Shown: positions 48,001-59,000 of the stretch, piece by piece
Position numbering within the stretch: position 1 is the first letter of the stretch
How the letters are laid out: each line of letters opens with the position of its first letter
Source: Micromussa lordhowensis
Taxonomy: Eukaryota; Cnidaria; Anthozoa; Scleractinia; Lobophylliidae
NCBI GenBank assembly: GCA_964020085.1
Contig: OZ026600.1
Span: 8,974,448 to 9,038,447, forward strand
DNA: 64,000 bases
Reading direction: 5' to 3'
The notes under the pieces: model-generated
Databases searched by the model: none
Told to the model about the DNA's origin: nothing
The model's input: the letters and a program-made list of their open reading frames with translations, nothing else
Translations under genes and position numbers: made by a program

Positions 48001-51000
48001 TTCTTCTTGGTCAGCTCCATGGACAAGGATGTCATCTATTTGGCATATTACTCCATCAACATCTATAAGGATTTCAGACATTGTACGCTGGAAAATCTCC
48101 GGGGCAGAACTTATGCCAAAATGAAGGTGGTTAAAACAATATCGACCAAATAAAGTTACAAATGTAGTCAGCAGTTTTGACTCTTCATCAAGGGGTAGTT
48201 GCCAGAATCTGCTCTTAGCATCGAGTTTGGTGAAGTAGCAACTTTTTCCCAGCTTGGCAAGGCTCTTGTCGACTGACGGCATCGGATGGATTTCTCGCTG
48301 GACTGCCTTGATTAACTGAGTTAGATCTACACAGAGTCTGACATTACCGTTTGGTTTGGGAACTGGGACGAGACCAGAGCACCAAGCAGTTGGTAGAGTT
48401 ACTGGTGAGATGACTCCCTGTTGAAGCATTTAATTCGTGTTTAACCTTAGGCAATAGCGGATGGGGGATTTTTCTTGGTGTATTAATGCAATTGGGCTTT
48501 CCGTCAGGTTGCAGTGTTATGTGCACTTGTCTTCACCTTTCCAAGGCCAGTGAACAGTGAGGGGAATTCGGCTTTGAAATCAGCATCAGCATCAGCATTT
48601 CTTCATCAGCGCGGGTGATTAGCCCAAGTGCAACACAGGCGTTTCTGCCTAGTAGTGGACAAGCCTAGTCTGGTATGACATACACTGGTTCGGTAACTTT
48701 TCTCTTGCTGTATGAGAGGTTGGCTAGAAACATGCCAATGACTGGGATTTTAATATTTCCAGGGCCTCACAGGGTTTGTTTTGGTTTGACTAACTTTTGA
48801 TCTTTCAGCGACGAGGTATTGGCACCAACGACTGTGACTGCAGCACCAGTATCCAGCTTAAAGCGAGTATTTCGGTCATTAACCCCGAGTTGGGCAGTCC
48901 AACCACCCCCTGTGGTTTGAACTTCTCCAAGAAATAGAATCTCATCCCCCTCTTCCTGCTCTTCATCTTCTTCCAGTTCACAAATTTTCTTTGTTGGCGA
49001 CGCAGAGCTGCGACAGACATTTTGAAAGTGTCCCCTTTTTTGCATTTGTTACTGGTAGCATCTTTAGCAGGCCATACTTGGCGATTGTGTCTTTCGCGGC
49101 CACACCGTCCACAGTTTAGGGTAGGGTTGGAACTTTATTTGTTGGGTGTTTTTTTTTTTTATTTCCTGACTTAACTGAGTCAACAAATTCAACCTGAGCT
49201 GGTTTGTTGTCCCCACGGACGAAATCACGGTTTTGTGCCCTAGTTTCTGCCTGAAGACTCATTTGAACGGCTTGTGCGAGTGTAAGAGTTCCTTTCGACT
49301 GAAGTCGGTCGGAAAGTGAATCATCAAGTACTCCCATTACGATTCGGTCTCGAATTTAGTCATCTTTTGACGTACCGTAGTCACAATTATCTGCTAATCT
49401 GTGTAGATCCTGGATGAATGTGTCGACAGATTCGGTTTTTGCGACCTTTTGTTAAAACGCGCTCTCTCCACGCAGCAAAATAGTCGTTTAGTGACTTTCT
49501 TCGTCCAATTGAAACGTTTGGAGAATACCATCGGCACTGTCACCCATTGCATAAAGGAGAGTACTGACCTGCTCGGTTTGTGGTTTATTGTTTAACCCTG
49601 ACGCTACTCTGTACCGGTCGAATCGGCGAAGCCACTTTGGCCATATATCTGCTGCTTGTGGACTGTTTGCCTCGTCGAACTTTCCGGGGAGAGGAATTTG
49701 TGTGGTCGTTTGGGCTGAATTAACCTGTCTCCATGGTTGTTGGGTTCGGTTCTTTGCCGCCTGGCATTTTTTAGCGTTGCTTGTATCCAAAATTCGCTGC
49801 CACCATATAATATTTAGGCCTCAAAACAAGGATTTATTCCGTACACAATTCAAGATACACAATATGGCGGGCCTCAAAAGCACATGGCCCCCAACATGCA
49901 ACAGGGTCTTTCTAGAACCCCAGAAGTCTGACGTAATGAACTAACCCAACATATATATGTACCCATAGCAAAATTGGGCTTTCTTCTGTGTTTGCGTGCT
50001 TGCTTATGTTTGATTATCGTAATATATCTTTTCTGATCAATATTTGCAGCTGAGTATTATAGAATATCTGGATGAGACACGACCAGATCCTCCATTATTT
50101 CCAAGAGACGATCCATACAGAAGAGCCCAGGTCTTTTTAAAGGATTGTTTATTCATTTTAGTTTTTACTTTCTTTTTAGTTGTTTGTTTGTGTGTTTGCA
50201 CATTATTATTTAACATTATTATTCTTAGATAGAAAGGTCAATTATTGTAAAGCGCCTTGAACATAGGACACGAGCGCTATATAAATTACCTATTATTACT
50301 ATTATTATTATTTGCCAGTTCATAGTCCATGATTACAAGCCTATCCGTTAACTGAGCTGTAAGGAAAATTGGATTTGAAGATCACGGCCTTTTTTTAAAT
50401 GCTCACAGAATAATAGTTCCTGTCCTCCTTGACTTGTGACTAATGTGGTTCCCTTTAGTTGTTTTCCCCATGGAACCCACAACCTTTTCACCTATTTTCA
50501 TTATCTGATGGTACAGTTTCGTTACAGTACATACATGTAGTTACAAATTTAAGCTTTATGGTACCGGGAACTTGATTATGTTGTTGAAATATTTGTTTTG
50601 TCTTAGCTGTTGTTTCTTGTTTAAATCTCTTGCAAGGTAAGGCAAGTGAGCCATACCATAGCTAGTGGAATACAACCGATCCAGAATCTTTCTGTGTTGA
50701 AGTACCTTGGTGATGAGAGGAAAGCAGAGTGGGGACATCACTGGATCAACAAGGGATTTCAAAGTGAGTTCAAACTCAGTGCTTCCCTTCAGTATCTTAA
50801 AGATTATTTCCAGCCCGAACTGCGCACCCTCAAGAGTTGGTTTGCGTTTTTAGTTTTGCCTCATGTAAGACATCACAAAATGTCAACATTTTGCAACTAC
50901 TTACATGAAGTAAATTCAAAGTTTCAAAACAACTGCCTTTATGGATGCGAAGGGGTCAAAGCTTTGTGCTTCGTTCTTACTTATATCACTTGATGAAACA

Positions 51001-53769
51001 ACTTCACAGCTGTAAAAATCAATGAAGCTGTTGGAAAAAGAATTTGAAAGGTCTCAAAGATAAGGTATGTGGTTTGTAATAAGTAACATCGATTCACATT
51101 CCATCGAGTGGGAACTGACAATGTTTAGAAACATTAGGGTGCTGAGACACAGTACGGACTGGAAATCATCTTTAAAGGGGCTACGTCACGGTATTTTGAG
51201 TTATTCTACCATCGACAAAATTACCTCTAAATTCAAGGAAACCCGAAAATAATGCTTTAGAAAGATAGGAAAACACTTAAGAGATAATAATAAGCCATAA
51301 AGGAACAAGGGTGGTTAAGGATGGAGAAGATTGACACGGATTACAAACAACAATATTGAAAAATTTAGGCTTAATTTTTCAAACCGTTTAACTGTGACAC
51401 AAATGATGACACAGAGAATTATTTCTGAAGTGTAAATTTAAGTGCTAAATAAACCCGTGAATAACCCACTGGGCGTTAGCCCTAGTAAAGGGAATCAGGG
51501 AACCACACGAGGTAAAGAAAAAATCTTTTGACCTCGGTGGGAATCGAACCCACGACCTCCGGATTAGATCTACCGTTACTCTGCCGACTGAGCTACGAGG
51601 TCGGACAGAGAAAGTCGGGGACGATTAGATGGTGAATCGCGGCGAAGAGAAAATAAGGGTACATTGAATTTTGTGCCGCGTAGCACTAAGAACACTTAAA
51701 TTTACACTTCAGAGTTAATTCTCTGTGTCATCATTGGTCTTCTTAGTGCTACGCGGCACAACATTCATATTAACTGTGACACAGCTCCTTTAACTCCTAA
51801 CTTGTGTATGTTTTCAATGGTTGTTTAATATTTACAAGTTACGTGATAATAGTTTATAAATAAACCCAAGGTATTGTTAAGTTATTTAGCTATTATATTT
51901 AATTTTCTAAAATAGATTTAGAGAACATCTTGCAGAACACATCAGGAAAATATTGTGTTGGAGATCAGGTAGGGCTTGTTACTTTGAAACGACTGGTCCA
52001 GTGCCGGGAAATATTGCTTGCATATACATTGTACATGCCATTTATGCTTTTTGAGTTAGTCAGCAGAAATCACCATACAATGGAACCTCTGGTTGCGACC
52101 AGTTTTACTAAATATCAAAAGTTTCAAGGTCAAATCACTATATTTGGAACCTCTTGTAAGCGACCACTTCTCATAAGCGACCGCGACCACTTTTAGAGCT
52201 AAAAGTTTGAAATTTTCTTTTGTTTTTAACCTGCCGTAAGACTTTACAGATAATAGAGCGGAAATTGGATAATGTGTTGTAACATTATCGTATTCCTGGG
52301 TAGTACAAGATACGGAAATTTCTCAATGGGAGAACCCGATTTTCTCAAAATTGACTTTTCACATGAATAAAACATTGTATAGGCATTGTTATATTCTAAT
52401 GAGGCAAACTTTTGACCCAATATGGTCTTAATTGTCATAAGTGACCACCTAGGCTTGACATTTTGGGTGGTCGCTTACAAGAGGTTCGACTGTATTATTG
52501 TGAAACAGCTTCTTTTACGTGTAGCTACATCTTGGTATTTTCCAAGGGCATTCTTGATCCAAGCTCTATACAAAAGCTTGAAAACAGATCAAGACATCTA
52601 ATGATCTTTTACAGACTTCAAAATACAATTGAACCTTGCTACAACAGCAAGTGTATGGACCGGCACACAGTCGGGAAAAACGTCCATGCCATTGTAGACA
52701 GGTGACTCTGCTGTAAGTGGGAGCCAGCCCACTGTCATAAACAATTTTGAACAGTTTTTAGTTTGCAAACCCAAGTGTCGACTGTTACAATGTACTGGCT
52801 TGTTCTTCTTACCCCCCCCCCCCCGCCCTCCCCTCCCCCCAATGTTCTGAACGACTAGATAACATTGGTAATCATCCTATCTCAACTACAGCTAGTGCTT
52901 GTATAACTTTGTTGGTTTTCTGTCGGCAGATATCAATGGCTGATTTGTGTCTGGTACCCCAGGTGTTCAATGCAAACAGGTAAACAGCCAATAGATTTGT
53001 ACTGTCTCACTTACTTCAACTGCTTGATCACTTGGGTGTAGGTTTTAGGCTCTAGATACCTGGAATACATATTGCAAGATGCATCGCTTGTTGACATGTA
53101 CTTTGGGTGGTTTATGATTCTCTCACAAGTGAAGACCTGAATGTGACTTATAAGGTAAGCGTTTGTCCGCGTAGTCGTGTCCGTAATTGAACACTGTAAC
53201 TGCTTGAATCACTGCACGGAGAATAGACCACTTTCGATATATTAAAATTCAGCTTGATAGTGACAACTAGAGGACACAAACAAAAGAAATGAATAAACAT
53301 GGCCATTCAATTTCCTTTGTTTGTGCCCTCCAGGCCTCACTGCCTAGCTGAATTTTAAGCTGATTGAGCAATGATTGTATTAAACGACCACATACGTGTA
53401 AAGTTATAAATATTACCCATCGAAGAGAATGCTTGTAATGCCTTTTAGCTGGATAAGATTTCTTTTTTTTTTCTTGTTGACTCTGATTTTAGCAATTGAA
53501 CAGTTGTAACGATCGAATAGAAACCATTCTCCAGCAAATATGGAAGCACTGAGTGGTTTTAGGCAGATGTATTTTAGTTTCATAGACTCTTCATGGTGCC
53601 TCAGATTTTAAAACAACGGTGAATTTGTCTTTCCCGCGATAGGTTTAAAGTCGACATGTCCCAGTTTCCGACCATTTCAAGAATACACGAGGATTTGAGT
53701 AAGTTAGAGGCGTTCAAAGCTGCGCATCCTTTCAAACAACCTGACTGTCCAGAAGAAATGCGAGAATAA
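42019..53769 (+). CDS. GSTZ1: Glutathione S-transferase zeta / maleylacetoacetate isomerase (215 aa)
   Basis: Nine coding exons: 42019-42027, 43050-43101, 43743-43810, 44592-44672, 50050-50130, 50637-50763, 51916-51968, 52930-52979 and 53643-53769. They join in phase to 648 nt. The N-terminal thioredoxin-like domain carries the zeta-class catalytic motif SSCSWRVR (residues about 11-18). [14 protein letters not shown] and [15 protein letters not shown] form the glutathione site. The helical domain has [35 protein letters not shown] and a normal C-terminus. Length matches the animal enzyme. It isomerises maleylacetoacetate to fumarylacetoacetate in tyrosine breakdown. Intron 4 is expanded to about 5.4 kb by an antisense LTR retrotransposon and a tRNA-like repeat. 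No broken exon was seen. Confidence 0.95.
42817..42858. repeat. (TTGG)n/(TTGA)n microsatellite in GSTZ1 intron 1
   Basis: Tetranucleotide run 'ttggttggttgattgattga' with variants. Confidence 0.85.
45083..45208 (+). repeat. tRNA-Ser-like SINE in GSTZ1 intron 4
   Basis: 'gatgtggctaagtggcttaa' is an A-box-like block, and 'gctggatttgaaatctgg' forms an anticodon arm with loop TTTGAAA (anticodon TGA). The B-box-like 'gcgagttcaactcc' comes about 60 bp later, too far for a normal variable loop, and the acceptor ends do not pair well. This suggests a tRNA-Ser-derived repeat with an internal insertion rather than an active gene. Confidence 0.5.
46277..46994 (-). pseudogene. Retrotransposon integrase region
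   Basis: The HHCC finger is readable ([15 protein letters not shown] ... [10 protein letters not shown]), as are the DDE core positions in [16 protein letters not shown] and [11 protein letters not shown]. The frame shifts at about 46680 between the first and second catalytic Asp. Downstream, 46024-45830 is a Pro/Thr-rich open tail of the same element. Confidence 0.75.
47073..47669 (-). pseudogene. Retrotransposon RNase H region
   Basis: [49 protein letters not shown] and [11 protein letters not shown] are typical of the gypsy-type RNase H domain, with the catalytic D, E and D present. It overlaps the end of the RT piece in another frame, showing a frameshift at about 47650. Confidence 0.8.
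47620..48429 (-). pseudogene. Retrotransposon reverse transcriptase region
   Basis: This 269-codon open stretch shows RT landmarks: [41 protein letters not shown] and QIDDILVHG. The last normally reads YxDD, so the aromatic residue before IDD is replaced by Gln, which would be expected to harm activity. [13 protein letters not shown] marks the connection region. Confidence 0.8.
48767..49045 (-). pseudogene. Retrotransposon protease region
   Basis: The frame contains the aspartic protease active-site motif [10 protein letters not shown] preceded by RNTRFK. It begins in the second zinc knuckle (GHFQNVC) and so links gag to pol. It is not continuous with the reverse transcriptase frame. Confidence 0.65.
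49116..49790 (-). pseudogene. Retrotransposon gag remnant
   Basis: The minus-strand frame from 49790 has a polar N-terminus and a capsid-like segment ([31 protein letters not shown]). It breaks at about 49488, and a second open piece, 49337-49116, carries the capsid C-terminal region ([14 protein letters not shown]). The CCHC region downstream, about 49110-49020, has one intact C..C half (CGRCGRERH), but the expected last cysteine of the first knuckle is not visible. Confidence 0.6.
50790..51390. repeat. Dispersed repeats in GSTZ1 intron 6
   Basis: About 50790-51180 is the reverse complement of 24770-25090. It abuts a second family, about 51160-51390, which is matched in direct orientation by about 61460-61690 ('aggaaacc', 'ataaggaacaa', 'atggagaagatt', 'atggattacaa'). 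The intron-6 repeats lie immediately after the exon-6 donor and leave the splice sites intact. Confidence 0.6.
51408..51733. mobile_element. Inverted-repeat element carrying a tRNA-like sequence
   Basis: The left end 'tgacacagagaattatttct' / 'gaagtgtaaatttaagtg' is matched inversely by 'cacttaaatttacacttc' / 'agttaattctctgtgtca' at 51692-51732. A tRNA-like unit sits between the arms. 'gtgccgcgtagcactaaga' near 51676 also recurs inverted just outside the right end. Confidence 0.6.
51530..51602 (-). repeat. tRNA-like sequence (73 nt)
   Basis: On the minus strand the acceptor arms GACCTCG / CGAGGTC pair perfectly. The D arm (GCTC...GAGT) and the T arm GTGGG-TTCGATT-CCCAC are good. The anticodon stem pairs over only about 3 bp and no canonical loop can be placed, so it is probably a tRNA-derived repeat that retains its pol III boxes. 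Confidence 0.55.
52075..52500. mobile_element. MITE with 'gaacctct' ends (GSTZ1 intron 7)
   Basis: 'caatggaacctctggttgcg' at the left and 'cgcttacaagaggttcgact' at the right are inverted, with 'aagcgaccac' / 'gtggtcgctt' inside. It is related by end sequence to 38725-39180. Confidence 0.6.
53228..53358. mobile_element. MITE, TAGACC family, diverged copy (GSTZ1 intron 8)
   Basis: 'gaccactttcgatatattaa' then 'aattcagctt' at the left and 'agctgaattttaa' at the right match the end motif of the element at 12922-13075. The interior ('gaggacacaaacaaaag' / 'tttgtttgtgccctc') differs. Confidence 0.55.
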
Positions 53770-56090
53770 CTGCAAAACGACCCAGAAGTGCTTTACAAAA
53801 CAACACTTAGTTCTTTTGTTTTCCATTGCTAAAAATTGTCTATCCGAGATATTTAATCTGTAAAGCCCCCCCCCCCAAAAAAATACCCTGTTACTTCTTG
53901 TACACTTATCAAGACTACAAGTCATTCCCACGTACGTATACAGTTGCACTGAAAGTTGCATTGGAATTTCACTCAAGTAGCTTTTCAAATGAGGTTCCGC
54001 ACTATATGAATTTTACGCAAAGAAAATATCTCCTTTTAAAATTGTGGCTGGAATATTCAAATTGGGAGAACAACTATTTTTAAATGCAAACAAATAAGTA
54101 GTTAAAACTGCTGTACGAAATGTTCTGCTTTACGGTGGTAAAGTGCATGTACACTGAATAGGCCATGAATAATAAATAAGATGGCATCAGTTGGGACACT
54201 GTTTTTGTTGTTGTTGTTATGCAGTAACTGTAGTCTGTTATCAAATTAATCAATTTCAATCAAACTTCTGTTCTACTGCCTGGCGAATTCATTTGCATCG
54301 CAAAGATGGCATTGATCTAATTGACCTTATTAACGTGAAGGGAAACAGAACGGAATTGTAATAAGCCTAGGTACAGGTAATTTCTCGTTAAGTTTTGCTC
54401 ATCGAACGCAAAACGTCTTCAAGTATTCCCTAAGGCGATACAAGGGCCTCGAAGATTCAACAGTAGGCCCGCAACGAAATTTCCGAAGGTGACACAGAGC
54501 TTCCAGAAGATTGCCACAGATCAGCCGAATATGTATCATCCGAGGATTCTTGAAGATTTTCGAACGTCATGGGAATTTTAACAAATATTTCTGACACTCT
54601 CCAGAAGATTGGCGCAAAGACCACGAGATACCTTTAGCATCTGCTGTATGTTGAACCACGCGCGTTTCCTTGAAGACACATTGAAAAAAATAACGGGTTT
54701 TCACTTTTATTCAGCGTATTGAAAGCTTGTTTAACATGTTTTAAAAATTTACAAAATTTGTTTTTAGGTTGTGTGATTTAATCGGTGTGTTAAATAGATT
54801 TACAAGAGTAATTTCACGTTTTCTGATCTACTTAAGTTTGAACAATGCATTAAATGTCTAAATATGTAGAGTAATCCAGAACTCAAGTTAATTGCAATAG
54901 CAGCAAAGTTAATAGTGTTCCCACTTATCGTTCCTCGTTGCTCAAAGAACAGCAGCCTAGACATTTCTAGAAAGAACGTGCAAGTCTCCGAGAAATTCTC
55001 CAAACTTGAAGCAAGCGAAATGTATAAAGTCCAGTCCAGTGAATTTATTTGCGGCATTGGTAACCGAGTCTCGTACCATTGTAAGTAGTGGTATTAGTAC
55101 GTAAGGCTAGTAAATATACAAAAATTGAATGGCATCCAATTCTAAAATTAATGAACACAGAATACCATAACTAAGGCTGTCTTCACACTCGGTGCCCAAG
55201 CACTGGTGCTTGCCGGGCAACGACACAATAGCAGCAAGTGTTTAGCATACAGTGTTACGTTGACACACTGGATACTCCAAGAACCCATATTGCCATCTAG
55301 CGCCCGAGTACAAGTTATTTTGGCAGTGATACTGTGCCCGAACTCTGGTGTGAGTACGTGGAAAAATGGCGTGTTTACATAAGTACAAAGCGAGAATCGT
55401 ACTCAGGCAGCGTGCTCGAGTACGAAGTGTGAACATAGCCTATGTCCTGAGAAGGATTCTAAGAGCTCGCTGTTTTCGTTAAGTAATTGATGCATGCATA
55501 TTTAACGAGGAGAGGCTTTTTTGGTGGAAGAATTTATGTCATTTCACTGAAGATTTTCAAATTATGTCATCTTTGTTGAAATCAGATAACAAAATTGAGA
55601 GAAAAAGGAACACCTATTTTCATTCGATTCAATTTTTCTTCCTTTCCCTCACCTGAGAAACCACCGCGTGACCTGGGAATATATATGCCTACAAGTAATG
55701 GTCTGCTCATGCATAAGACCGGCTAAACGTGTTTTGCTGCAAGTAATATTTGCTCATGCGTAATTGAAAAATGGCAGATCGCTTCCCTGAGCAGTCAGAG
55801 AGTGATTTAAAAGTGAAAAAGCTTGGTGATCGAATAATAAAACAACTATTGGACTCGGTTATCGAAAAATATCGTGATTTGTCCGTGTTTCGCGGATCAA
55901 TTATTCGCCTCGGCCTTCTGCTTCGACAAATAATGGATCTATGATATTTTGCTTAATCTCGTAAATAGTTATTAATTATTGGGACAAATCGATGTTAATC
56001 TGTTCGAATACCCAGCAGAAAGGGAGTAGAAACAGGATACTGATTGATGTATAAAACAGCGAACCATTTACAAAGGATTCATGAAAATAA
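53770..56090. other. Intergenic between convergent GSTZ1 and the expansin-like gene
   Basis: AATAAA at about 54170 may end GSTZ1. A MITE-like element lies at 55170-55442. 55840-55925 contains an imperfect hairpin around 'ctcggttatcgaaaaatatc'. No exon was found. Confidence 0.4.
55170..55442. mobile_element. MITE with 'aggct-tcacact' ends
   Basis: The left end 'aggctgtcttcacactcg' is the approximate reverse complement of the right end 'cgaagtgtgaacatagcct'. 'gcaacgacac' and 'cgtgctcgagtac' blocks lie inside. No frame of interest. Confidence 0.55.
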
Positions 56091-59000
56091 CTACTTGTTA
56101 TCAGTTTTGTGATTATCGTCATTGTACGCTTTGTGAATGGTACGTTTCCTGGCAACGGCCGTGATGCGAGTTATTAACCCATGGATAGTCATAGCTTTGT
56201 CTTCATCTGGCTTGTACATAAACACTTTGTGTACATGCGGCTTAGAGGCCGCTGGCTTCGCACACTTTACGTTGAAGGGCCAGTCACATTCTCCCGTATT
56301 GTAGTTGTATTTTAAGCGTTTTGGGCAGTTCTGCTTTAAGGTTTCTCCCTCGGTGCATGTATAGAAGCCTGAGCAATCGTACGGATCAGCGTAGTTACCA
56401 TCCGCTTTGTCCAGACAGAATTCTCTATCCACTTACCCAGGGAGGAAAAGGAAAAGAGAAAGGTTTAGTGACACTCGAATCAAACTGGCCCAAATATGTG
56501 GAGGTTATTACCGATTTCGCAACTTATAAGTACGTTACTAAGATTATAACTATTCCTCCCTGGGTGCGAGGCAAATCCAACGGCGGGTTATCACCTACTA
56601 TTCTCTAACGTCACCCTGGCTAACAGTTTGCCGGTCATTACCTGTTATACTTCTAAGTGAATCAGTAGTGTTACTGATTCCAGTTAAAAACGGGCCTGAA
56701 AGCGTATCCAAAGCTTTCTGTCCACATTCAAACACAAAGCCGGCGTTTCAAACTGTGTTTGAGAGCAGCCTTTTCGAAAAGCTCCGTTTTCATGACGGAT
56801 TAGTGTGGACTGTAGTCCTAACCGTAGAAATAAAGTTGCGTTTTCAAATTTCTCCGGCGTAGTGTGGGTAGGCCTTGGTGTCTGGTACAGGAACACAACA
56901 CAGTGCCCTCGGCGGGCAGCGTTCAACCCCAGCTTATAAATTGCAGACAGCTGCTATAGAATTTATAACGTTAATCTTAGTTATGCTTGTCCAGCTTTAT
57001 GGACTGGGTCCGAGGTAGCAAAGAAAATAGTACCTGCATTCTTTGATAAAAAGTGTTGCTCCTACCTGTGATTCCCATTAGATTGCCTTCAGATTTTACG
57101 ATTGGCTTCACTGGTTTCAATTTGTTTTCAGTTCTGGCTAAAGAATCAATGAGGGATAATTCAAATTAACGCAGCGTATTAGTTTGTCGATAACATAAGG
57201 TACAGCACCGACTTCCCTACTAAGATTACCGCTACAAACTGAAACTTAACTGACAATAAAACTTGTTCTGGAATAGAAATCTCGACAGCCATTCTTCAGT
57301 TTTTCGTTTCCCGTTAATCCTCCCTATGAAAATGCTTAATCTTCAGTGACTCACGCCAGTCAGACATTTCAGTACCTGAATCCAAACTGGTTGGGTTGCG
57401 ACCCCCATCACTGTTCATTCCTATACGGGGACTGGGTTTGACTTCCAGAATGTTGTTTTCTAACTGCTTGGCCCCGGCACCCTCTGCCGTTCGACATGGG
57501 AAGTCTTGAGGTGTGTCGCAGGTTTTCAGTAAAGCATTGAAAACCATTCCCTTCAGGCAATGTCTCTTGGTAGCTTTACCGTTCAGACACTGGTAAAATA
57601 CTGTACAGTTGTTTGGATCACCGTAAAAGCCGTCAAACTTGTCACTGCAAAAGGTATCTTCCCCTGGTGAAGTAAAAGAGTCAAAAATTACTTTTCCTGT
57701 CAGAGTTAGGGTAGGGTAATATCAGGCGTTTAATGTGTGGATCGTAACACATGTACTTCTTTTACTTTCCATTTGGATTTCGACTAGGCCCGTTGTAAGA
57801 TGCAAGATTTGCTGCGATACTTAGAAAACGTGTCACAATAAGAGTTAAACAACACAGTACAGCTTAGAGGTAGCATACCTTTTGGCAAGATACTCGGACT
57901 TGTTTCTGCCAGGTCGTGTAGTGTTTGGGGGTTAGCTGCCGGCATTGTGGCTTTCTCTTTAATTGGAATGAAAATACTTATAGCATTTCGTTGCTGACAT
58001 GGAAAGTTCATCGGGTTGTCACAGGCTTTGAGAATTTCATTGAATACCTGCCCTCTAAGACAATGCTTCCTGAAGGCACTTCCTCTCGTGCATTGATAAA
58101 ATGCTGCACAGTCCTTGGGATCCTGATAATATCCATCCAGCTTGCCTTGGCAAAACGTGTTATCCGCTGAAAAGTGGAAACAAAGAAAAAACGAAACTAC
58201 AGTCAATATGCGACTGTAGATTAATATTTCAAGACTCGTGAACCCTGAAAGGAGATAAGCTGATTAACCAATGATTTCCAGGTAAAATGAAACTCATCAG
58301 AAGTCGTTAATTAAAGATGAAATAAGCCAAAAAAAAGGTTTCTCCGGCTAATGTATTCTATTAAACCTACCATTAACTTTTAGCACCAAAGACCGGGATT
58401 CTTTTGATCAGTATCGAGAAGGTAGTTGCGAGAAACCTCTCCACCTCTCGGGATAAGCCTGTTTCTAGACAATGTACCGTACAAAGCTGCCTTTCATGTT
58501 TGGGCCACAGATAGTTGATATCATAGTCAGGAATCACTTCTGACAGGAGTATGGACTCGTGATTTTGATAAAACCTATCTGCATTGAATTAGCTTGCAAC
58601 CTAACCACAAGAGAATTCTTTCTTGAATAGGCCATGACGGTAAACAGCTAGCTAAGGGAGAACTGTGCTTGAGGGATCACTTTACGCTTATCGAGAATGA
58701 TGAGTATAATTAGTTAATACAGGCATTTTTTCAGGCTTCGCAGAACCGGGATCTGTTTACTGGTTGCCTACCTGTTTCGTCACTACTCCCGCTCAAAGTT
58801 GGACCTTGACCATAACATTTGATAGTGCGTGGATCACTTCCTAGTGAAACAAAAAAAAAACGGCGATCGACACGATTTTTAGGCAATTGTACGGTGAGAC
58901 ATAAGTGAAACGGTAAATTAACAGCCAAAAACTTCCGAAACAACAATGGAATAGAAACAGCAAGAAGGGCTGTCACACAGGCTCCCACTATTGTATCATT

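Larger units (their letters stand above)
45545..49951 (-). mobile_element. Ty3/gypsy-type LTR retrotransposon, decayed
   Basis: Two 138-bp direct repeats (45545-45682 and 49814-49951) flank the element and differ at about six positions. On the minus strand the 5' LTR starts TGTTGGGTTAG. A 'tggtggcagcg' block just downstream (about 49806-49796) may be the primer-binding site. Domain order on the minus strand is gag, protease, reverse transcriptase, RNase H, integrase; this order is Ty3/gypsy-like. Coding is split by several frameshifts and stops, so the copy is defective. The element lies antisense inside GSTZ1 intron 4. No clear target duplication was found, and the LTRs are unusually short. 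Confidence 0.85.

Noticed and set aside
51530..51602. Functional tRNA gene
   Set aside because: Acceptor and T arms are perfect, but no 5-bp anticodon stem with a normal loop can be drawn, and it sits inside an inverted-repeat element.
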